DNA from: a virus
Virus record (IMG/VR): IMGVR_UViG_3300033145_002303
Location: 1-43,820 of that record
Length of the DNA: 43,820 bases
Strand: one strand, 5' to 3'
Part shown: positions 40,104-43,820 of the stretch, piece after piece
Layout: each line of letters begins with the position of its first letter
Position numbering within the stretch: position 1 is the stretch's first letter
Program-made: the position numbers and the translations under genes
Notes under the pieces: model-generated
What the model was told of the DNA's origin: nothing
Databases searched by the model: none
What the model saw: only the letters and a program-made list of their open reading frames with translations

Positions 40104-40280
40104 ATGATTGCAATCGACGTTTACCATCCACTCGACGGGCATAGACAGTCTGTTGAGACTAAACATGTTCATAGCAAAGAGGAGTTATTTACTACCTTGA
40201 AGGACATCGTAGCACGCTATGGAGTAGATTCCATCGTGCGGTTAAGCTACGACGATGAGGTAGTGAATGACCTGCGATAG
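40104..40280 (+). CDS. hypothetical protein, 58 aa
   Basis: ATG 40104 follows AGGAGAAG at good spacing. Product MIAIDVYHPLDGHRQSVETK then HVHSKEELFTTLKDIVARYG then VDSIVRLSYDDEVVNDLR. Looks like a small alpha/beta protein; no known family. It is the first right-arm gene after the iteron-like region. Confidence 0.65.
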   Translation: MIAIDVYHPLDGHRQSVETKHVHSKEELFTTLKDIVARYGVDSIVRLSYDDEVVNDLR

Positions 40281-40342
40281 ACAGGTAAGCGTTCAATCGG
40301 CTGGCATAGCAGGAACAAGACTCCTGAACAGGAGAATGAGCG

Positions 40343-40513
40343 ATGGACCCTTCAGAGAAAAGAATCGAGAACGCGCGAGACGCACTTGGCGTGCTAAGGA
40401 CGGTAGAGCTTCGTCGCTTGGCAAAGTATTTGCTGCGGCACATTCGCAAAGACCATCAGCCGACGCAGAAGGTGATGGACGCGCTGGATGCCTGGGCCGG
40501 TGGAGCAGATTAG
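40343..40513 (+). CDS. small helical protein, 56 aa
   Basis: ATG 40343 is preceded by AGGAG eight bases upstream. Product MDPSEKRIENARDALGVLRT, then VELRRLAKYLLRHIRKDHQP, then TQKVMDALDAWAGGAD. Strongly amphipathic and helical. The longer frame over 40267-40581 is a shadow of this gene plus the leader of the next one. No family recognised. Confidence 0.6.
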   Translation: MDPSEKRIENARDALGVLRTVELRRLAKYLLRHIRKDHQPTQKVMDALDAWAGGAD

Positions 40514-40581
40514 AAGAGTCTGTAAGCGAATGTAAGCCGTTATGGAAGGTAGAAAGGGAAAGAACAGGAAAGGAACAGCCG

Positions 40582-40791
40582 ATGTACGTTAGTCCAAACT
40601 TCAAGACGAAGAAGGCACTTAGGAAGGCTGTGGCTGATGGAGCAGAAGTAACGACCTTCCAGCCTGGGCCATTCGGTGGAAGAGAGCCAAAAGATGGCTG
40701 GTTATCAGTGGAGGGGCCGCATTATCCGAAGCCTCATACGTGGTACGCACGAGTTGAGGTAAAGGATGGGAAGGTTGTGAAGGTTCAGTAA
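40582..40791 (+). CDS. hypothetical protein, 69 aa
   Basis: The start ATG 40582 (MYVSPNFKTKKALRKAVADG) follows GGAAAGGAACAG. Contains VTTFQPGPFGGREPKDGWLS and the ending WYARVEVKDGKVVKVQ, which looks like a small beta-rich phage protein of a kind I have seen but cannot name. Ten codons or so of acidic/basic alternation at the end. No catalytic motif. Confidence 0.65.
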   Translation: MYVSPNFKTKKALRKAVADGAEVTTFQPGPFGGREPKDGWLSVEGPHYPKPHTWYARVEVKDGKVVKVQ

Positions 40792-40816
40792 CGGAAGGGA
40801 GGAGAAGGAGAAAGTG

Positions 40817-40966
40817 ATGTCAGCTACTAACATTCTAGTGTTGGTTGGAGCAATGGCAGCAGCGATAGTTCTAGGAACAGTAACTACCCTGTTGGTGATT
40901 ACCCTTTGGGAGTACGTTGTAGAGAAGGTCAAGTGGTGGAGTTGGAAGAAAGGCGGTGGGATATGA
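40817..40966 (+). CDS. small membrane protein, 49 aa
   Basis: ATG 40817 after GGAGAAGGAGAAAG. One long transmembrane segment (MSATNILVLVGAMAAAIVLG then TVTTLLVITLWEYVV), then a basic/aromatic tail (EKVKWWSWKKGGGI). Its stop overlaps the next ATG. Function unknown. Confidence 0.55.
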   Translation: MSATNILVLVGAMAAAIVLGTVTTLLVITLWEYVVEKVKWWSWKKGGGI

Positions 40967-41112
40967 GCAAGGACTCGAGAGGTGGAAAGAGCAGGAAGGT
41001 TGTGCGGGCAAAGAGGCGTCGTAAGGCGAAAGCAGCGGGAAGAATTACTAGAGGGCCGGCAACAGCACAGGAGAGGGTCAGCACGTGGGACACGGTAAAG
41101 GGAAGGTCATGA
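40963..41112 (+). CDS. small basic protein, 49 aa
   Basis: ATG 40963 overlaps the previous TGA. The product (MSKDSRGGKSRKVVRAKRRR and on) is dense in Lys/Arg, suggesting nucleic acid or nucleoid binding, and ends with TWDTVKGRS. No family recognised. Confidence 0.55.
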   Translation: MSKDSRGGKSRKVVRAKRRRKAKAAGRITRGPATAQERVSTWDTVKGRS

Positions 41113-41171
41113 AGTAGGAAGAATGTCCATTGAGCATGTAGTGTTCACATTTACGAAAGGAGCAGGAAGTC

Positions 41172-41354
41172 ATGATGAATACGATGATGCAGGTGGATGG
41201 TGACATTTTGAAGATTGAGGTGGACCTTTCCAAGGAGCACGGGCGCAGTAAGAGTGGCAAAAACATTATCATCGCCAGTTCGGAAGGCATTGTGCCAGTT
41301 CCAGGGAAGGGAGACGTGAAGATGGGCCTGAATGTGTTCAAGGCACCGAAGTGA
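41172..41354 (+). CDS. hypothetical protein, 60 aa
   Basis: ATG at 41172 (MMNTMMQVDGDILKIEVDLS) follows AAAGGAGCAGGAAG. The region LKIEVDLSKEHGRSKSGKNI resembles small single-domain phage proteins whose beta-hairpin and SKSGKN segment recur, but I cannot assign a function. The stop lies inside a long hairpin (41351-41434). A 26-codon frame from ATG 41124 upstream is probably chance. Confidence 0.6.
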   Translation: MMNTMMQVDGDILKIEVDLSKEHGRSKSGKNIIIASSEGIVPVPGKGDVKMGLNVFKAPK

Positions 41355-41434
41355 GGGAGCAGTAGGGTAGTGTGAGCTGGGAAGGCGTACGAATTGAATC
41401 TCCTCGTCGACCCAGCTCACCGCCCTGCCCTCAC
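41351..41434 (+). terminator. large two-stage hairpin overlapping a stop codon
   Basis: The inner stem pairs 41372-41381 (GTGAGCTGGG) with 41411-41420 over ten perfect pairs. The outer stem pairs 41351-41357 (GTGAGGG) with 41428-41434. The TGA stop of the 60-aa gene is inside the outer 5' arm. No U-tract. It may end transcription or protect the mRNA 3' end. Confidence 0.5.
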
Positions 41435-41450
41435 TTCCCACTTTGGGAAT

Positions 41451-41480
41451 AGAGGCTAGGGCGGAAGAGGCTAGGGCGGG
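41451..41480 (+). repeat. 15-nt tandem duplication in a leader
   Basis: AGAGGCTAGGGCGGA at 41451-41465 is repeated at 41466-41480 with one change at the last base. It precedes the AGGAGAAG site of the gene at 41497. Confidence 0.85.
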
Positions 41481-41496
41481 TTCAGGAGAAGAGACC

Positions 41497-41799
41497 ATGA
41501 GTCCAGAAGAACGAGAGTATCAGACAGCGATGGTGGTTCAATGGGTATGGAGTTACATGGTTGGGGAGGTGAGGGCTTCACGCTCGATGATTGCAAACAA
41601 AGCGAGGTATGCATTAGCCGTTGCCACGCAGGAGACAGTAGAGAAGTTGCAGATAGCAAGGCGAGGCTTCGACCGCGTGCTGGTAGAGGTCAGCAGGCTG
41701 CACGCAGAGGCGGTTCATAGGGTGGAGGAGTTAGAGGTGAGGCTGTCGGCAATGGAGGAACAGGAGGAAAAGGAACAGGAGGAAAAGGACCATGAATAG
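41497..41799 (+). CDS. coiled-coil protein, 100 aa
   Basis: The start ATG 41497 follows AGGAGAAGAGACC. Sequence MSPEEREYQTAMVVQWVWSY, then a Lys/Glu/Arg/Ala-rich helical part (TQETVEKLQIARRGFDRVLV, HRVEELEVRLSAMEEQEEKE) forming a coiled coil with an acidic tail partly encoded by a 15-nt duplication. No enzymatic motif. Overlaps the next gene by 8 bases. Confidence 0.6.
   Translation: MSPEEREYQTAMVVQWVWSYMVGEVRASRSMIANKARYALAVATQETVEKLQIARRGFDRVLVEVSRLHAEAVHRVEELEVRLSAMEEQEEKEQEEKDHE
41758..41787 (+). repeat. 15-nt tandem duplication at a gene end
   Basis: GAACAGGAGGAAAAG at 41758-41772 and again exactly at 41773-41787, lengthening the acidic tail by five codons and doubling the AGGAGG Shine-Dalgarno core before the next ATG at 41792. 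Confidence 0.9.
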
Positions 41800-42064
41800 A
41801 AGCGAGCGCGTTCATGCGGAGCTAGAGATTGAAAGGGAGTGGTCGGAGATTGCTAAGGGAGCATTGAAGGAAGCGGATGAGATGAAAAAGCGGCTCCTTG
41901 TGATGAAGGACACTAGGGAGCTGATAGGGATGAAGAAGCAATATGTTATGGAGAAGCTCATTGCAGGGTCGCTAAAGTTGGCATTAAGGTGTGCGGCTAC
42001 CGCGAACGAGGTTGTGGACGAGGCAAGGGAGCGTAGGAAGGTGATTGAACAGGAAGGTGATTGA
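41792..42064 (+). CDS. helical hypothetical protein, 90 aa
   Basis: Helical, charged protein (MNRSERVHAELEIEREWSEI, then MKKQYVMEKLIAGSLKLALR) with strong AGGAGG upstream. The end (ERRKVIEQEGD) is lengthened by a 16-nt duplication that carries the stop codon. No family recognised. Confidence 0.6.
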   Translation: MNRSERVHAELEIEREWSEIAKGALKEADEMKKRLLVMKDTRELIGMKKQYVMEKLIAGSLKLALRCAATANEVVDEARERRKVIEQEGD

Positions 42065-42073
42065 ACAGGAAGT
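42035..42073 (+). repeat. 16-nt tandem duplication spanning a stop codon
   Basis: AGGAAGGTGATTGAAC at 42035-42050 and exactly at 42051-42066, with a partial third AGGAAG. The TGA stop of the 90-aa gene lies in the second copy, so the duplication also duplicates the end of the gene and an SD-like AGGAAG. Confidence 0.9.
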
Positions 42074-42090
42074 CTTAGGAGACATGAACG

Positions 42091-42312
42091 ATGTCGCAAT
42101 TACACGATAAGGTAGCGGATGTGGCAGAGGCAGTGGATAGGTGGCGGATATTTGGAAAGAGACTGCAGAAAAGGGAAGATAATCTGTTTAGTGAGGGCCA
42201 GGCTGGAGCAGCGACAGCCGTTGGGGAGGAAAGACGAAATGTTGAGACTCATTTAGCAGTAGCGGAGGCAGTGTGGTATCTGTTGAATGTAGAGGTGAGG
42301 AGAGGTAGTTGA
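42091..42312 (+). CDS. hypothetical protein, 73 aa
   Basis: Product MSQLHDKVADVAEAVDRWRI then FGKRLQKREDNLFSEGQAGA, helical and charged, no known motif. TTAGGAGACATGAACG lies before its start, giving an adequate AGGAG site. Part of the same small-gene operon. Confidence 0.55.
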   Translation: MSQLHDKVADVAEAVDRWRIFGKRLQKREDNLFSEGQAGAATAVGEERRNVETHLAVAEAVWYLLNVEVRRGS

Positions 42313-42316
42313 GGCA

Positions 42317-42427
42317 ATGGACCTTGAGGATTGGCTAACCCTGGTACTTTCGCTACTCTATTGGGCCTTCGGTCTGGGAGCGATTATCGTGTGGTTACTG
42401 GTCGCAGAGGAAATACGGAAGTGGTGA
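42317..42427 (+). CDS. small membrane protein, 36 aa
   Basis: ATG 42317, GAGG five bases upstream. Product MDLEDWLTLVLSLLYWAFGL then GAIIVWLLVAEEIRKW: a single hydrophobic helix with acidic start and basic end. It ends just before a terminator-rich gap. Function unknown. Confidence 0.5.
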   Translation: MDLEDWLTLVLSLLYWAFGLGAIIVWLLVAEEIRKW

Positions 42428-42472
42428 TGAAGGCGGTGGCGGCGTCCTCATACGTATCGCCTTGGTAACTGG

Positions 42473-42571
42473 CTGTCGTTCCGTGGCGACAGTGGTAGGC
42501 TTACTAAGGCGAAAGAGGGAGAGGCGGTTGAGCGCGTGGTTCCTCCTGTGCCATGCGCTCCTGCCTCTTTT
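42473..42571 (+). terminator. two hairpins, the second a probable Rho-independent terminator
   Basis: Hairpin 1: 42473-42478 (CTGTCG) with 42487-42492 (CGACAG), 8-nt loop. Hairpin 2: 42530-42539 (GAGCGCGTGG) with 42551-42560 (ten pairs, one G-U), extended outward by GAGGC (42521-42525) with GCCTC (42563-42567) and followed by TCTTTT. The second is a good Rho-independent terminator in the 181-base gap after the small-gene operon. Confidence 0.65.
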
Positions 42572-42608
42572 AAAGGGACGATTAGGTTAAGGTGGAAGGA
42601 TAAAAACT

Positions 42609-42908
42609 ATGAAAGACACGAAGAACTGTCCGAAGTGTGGAGCGTTAGTCGTCTTGTTCGCTGACTACAACAAGAACGACCTCTTCGCCCTCGGTCTTAG
42701 ATGTGCAAGGCGATGTGGCTGGAGGTTGACTATGGGGGATGTCTTGGCAGAGAATGAGAAGCTGCGGAAACTTGTTAAGGCTGCATACAGGGAAGCTCAG
42801 GACAATACGATTGGGCTGCTTGGAGAGAGGTCGTCAGCTTACTACACAGCCAATTTGGATGAGGATTGGGATGACAGTGAGGCCCGCAAAGCATTGGAGA
42901 AGCCATGA
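42609..42908 (+). CDS. zinc-ribbon protein, 99 aa
   Basis: MKDTKNCPKCGALVVLFADY with C7/C10 and CARRCGW near residues 33-39 forms a zinc ribbon; small zinc-finger proteins of this shape in phages include restriction-alleviation (Lar-like) proteins, though this is only a guess. The remaining part is helical (NEKLRKLVKAAYREAQDNTI). GGAAGGATAAAAACT precedes the ATG. Confidence 0.6.
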   Translation: MKDTKNCPKCGALVVLFADYNKNDLFALGLRCARRCGWRLTMGDVLAENEKLRKLVKAAYREAQDNTIGLLGERSSAYYTANLDEDWDDSEARKALEKP

Positions 42909-43009
42909 ACGACCTTATCGCAATCTTATTATGTTCGCCCTTCGCCTTAATGATACTTGCGAATTGCCTTGCCTATACAAAGCTCGCGCGAGAGGCAGGA
43001 GTCGCGTAA
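42905..43009 (+). CDS. small membrane protein, 34 aa
   Basis: ATG 42905 overlaps the previous TGA. Product MNDLIAILLCSPFALMILAN then CLAYTKLAREAGVA: one hydrophobic helix and a short basic end. Translational coupling is the main support. The last protein gene before the structured end of the window. Confidence 0.5.
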   Translation: MNDLIAILLCSPFALMILANCLAYTKLAREAGVA

Positions 43010-43047
43010 CAAGACATGTTGGGTGCTGATATTTGACAATCGAATAT

Positions 43048-43183
43048 GCTGGCGTGTGGGAATCTGGACATAGTGGCCCTGTATCGCCATGGGGCACTGG
43101 TACTGAGTTGGGGCGGCGATATAACCCCACGCTACCTGCCGACTGTGGAGCCAGCCGCATGAACGTCGGCCACGCCAGCACCA
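43048..43183 (+). ncRNA. structured RNA-like element a, closed by a 9-bp stem, ends in CCA
   Basis: 43048-43056 (GCTGGCGTG) pairs perfectly with 43171-43179, followed by A and then CCA (43181-43183), as at a tRNA 3' end. Inner pairings include TATCGCC/GGCGATA and GCCGAC/GTCGGC enclosing TGTGG/CCGCA. No T-arm with a TTCRA loop is present. The element follows TTGACAATCGAATAT, repeated before element e. Confidence 0.5.
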
Positions 43184-43188
43184 TATTT

Positions 43189-43325
43189 GGCAGCCTTACT
43201 CCGGCCTCAGCAGCCAAGCCAACCCTGAGGCTTAGGAGATGCGTCGAGTCCTGCTGCGAACGGACTTGGCCAATGAACGCAGGAACTTAGCTTATAGGCT
43301 TCGACATCGGCGCTTACGGCTGCCC
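43189..43325 (+). ncRNA. structured RNA-like element b, 7-bp closing stem
   Basis: 43189-43195 (GGCAGCC) pairs perfectly with 43318-43324. Inside, GCCTCAG/CTGAGGC (7 bp) and TCCTGC/GCAGGA pairings are possible, and GGCTTCGACATCGGC contains a TTCGACA T-loop-like stretch just before the 3' arm. It starts only 5 bases after element a. Confidence 0.4.
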
Positions 43326-43353
43326 CGGAAGTGAAAGGTGAAGATAAAAGGTT

Positions 43354-43369
43354 CCGCCCCTTTGGGCGG
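43354..43369 (+). other. perfect hairpin between elements b and c
   Basis: CCGCCC-CTTT-GGGCGG, a tight 6-bp stem with a 4-base loop. It could separate transcripts or act as a processing signal. Confidence 0.5.
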
Positions 43370-43372
43370 TTG

Positions 43373-43482
43373 GCTGGTCTGCGGGAAACGCCCTCGAACA
43401 TCGACGCAACTTAGAGCGCGGTGAAATATCGAGCACCGAGAGTCCTGACGAGGATGCAGGTTCGACTCCTGCCAGACCAGCA
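43373..43482 (+). ncRNA. tRNA-like element c with T arm
   Basis: 43373-43381 (GCTGGTCTG) pairs perfectly with 43473-43481. A canonical T arm precedes the 3' arm: stem 43456-43460 (GCAGG) with 43468-43472 (CCTGC), loop TTCGACT. A variable-arm-like hairpin (GTCCT-GACG-AGGAT) lies before it, and CGGTG/CACCG with a 10-nt loop could be an anticodon-like arm. The D region is not standard. About 110 nt, like element f. Confidence 0.5.
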
Positions 43483-43491
43483 CCTTTAGTG

Positions 43492-43658
43492 AGCGGTGGC
43501 GACCACGGTGGAACAGTGGTACGGAAGCGGAAGGAAATGCGACAGTCACTGAAGCAACTGGAAACTGTCAGTAGCGGCAAGTCTAGTTGGCTACCTTCAG
43601 CAAAAACGGCAGTACCGTAACCGTATTGAAAGAGACGGTATCGAATCCGTCCGCCGCT
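43492..43658 (+). ncRNA. tRNA-like element d, 167 nt
   Basis: 43492-43498 (AGCGGTG) pairs with 43652-43658 (one G-U). A T-arm-like hairpin GACGG/CCGTC with an 8-nt loop TATCGAAT lies directly before the 3' arm. Inner hairpins include CCAC/GTGG near the 5' end, GACAGT/ACTGTC and GTAGC/GCTAC. Its closing sequence resembles that of element f (GCGGCGG). Confidence 0.45.
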
Positions 43659-43675
43659 TTTTGACAACCAAATAT

Positions 43676-43820
43676 GCTGGTCTGCGGCGTGTGTGAAACG
43701 CAAGTGGGCGTATCCCACCCTTCGGGAGCGTGGCCCAACCTATGCGAATCTGCGGGTACCCAATACGATTCGAGGCAACAGCGGGCAGCAGGTAGCGGGT
43801 AATGCCAATCCTGCCAGACC
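43676..43820 (+). ncRNA. tRNA-like element e, cut by the window end
   Basis: Begins GCTGGTCTGCG like element c. The pairing 43679-43684 with 43815-43820 (CAGACC) closes six pairs before the window stops. Inner hairpins: GTGGG-CGTAT-CCCAC and CGAATC/GATTCG. TCCTGC before the 3' arm matches the T-stem of element c. Preceded by TTGACAACCAAATAT, the second copy of the leader seen before element a. Confidence 0.45.

Noticed and set aside
41124-41204. 26-codon frame from ATG 41124
   Set aside because: It overlaps the leader and start of the gene at 41172, has a weak binding site and no recognisable content.
43033-43052. Possible sigma-70 promoter TTGACA...TATGCT
   Set aside because: The spacing between the two boxes is only 6 bases; it may matter as a repeat but not as a normal promoter.
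1-43820. Direct terminal repeat
   Set aside because: The first and last few dozen bases do not match; only the relation between tRNA-like elements suggests circularity.

Overview
The window looks like most or all of the genome of a tailed bacteriophage with podovirus-like architecture (about 43.8 kb). It has a terminase, portal, acidic scaffold, major capsid protein and head-tail adaptor, then a 2134-residue internal virion protein. I see no tape measure, sheath or tube genes. A bacterial host is suggested by strong AGGAG-type ribosome binding sites, a lipoprotein with a lipobox, and a small holin-associated protein. I see no integrase, excisionase or CI-like repressor, so a lytic life style is more likely. 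The host cannot be named from sequence alone.

Layout. (1) 1-15603, plus strand: replication and early genes packed in ATGA-type overlaps. They include an AP2-like DNA-binding protein, a radical SAM protein, a dATP/dGTP pyrophosphohydrolase-like domain fused to a sigma-factor-like domain, a metallophosphoesterase, a Cas4/RecB-like nuclease, an ArsR-type regulator, a Sak4-like RecA-fold ATPase with a DUF669 ssDNA-binding partner, a ParB-DNA methyltransferase fusion, an ATP-dependent DNA ligase, a DUF4406 protein, a uracil-DNA-glycosylase/3'-5' exonuclease fusion, a separate family A polymerase domain, and a DUF3987-like helicase/primase. (2) 15629-39071, minus strand, read right to left: terminase, head-tip or decoration proteins, a lysis-like cassette, portal, scaffold, capsid, a three-gene glycan cassette (methyltransferase, glycosyltransferase, polysaccharide deacetylase), adaptor, tail proteins and two internal virion proteins. 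The two arms meet convergently at 15603/15629. (3) 39315-43009, plus strand: small accessory genes, many below 60 codons. (4) 43010-43820 plus 1-112: no convincing genes, but a run of RNA-like elements closed by 6-9 bp stems, several with tRNA acceptor/T-arm features.

How it works together: ligase, UDG-exonuclease, polymerase, Sak4, DUF669 protein and Cas4-like nuclease form a self-contained replication/recombination set. The sigma-like fusion, ArsR and ParB-methyltransferase proteins may control the switch to the minus-strand late operon. The most unusual features are the tRNA-like array at the window ends, an iteron-like inverted-repeat region at 39918-40065 that could be an origin or packaging site, the pyrophosphohydrolase-sigma fusion, the split UDG-exo/polymerase, and a recurring pattern of short exact tandem duplications at gene ends.
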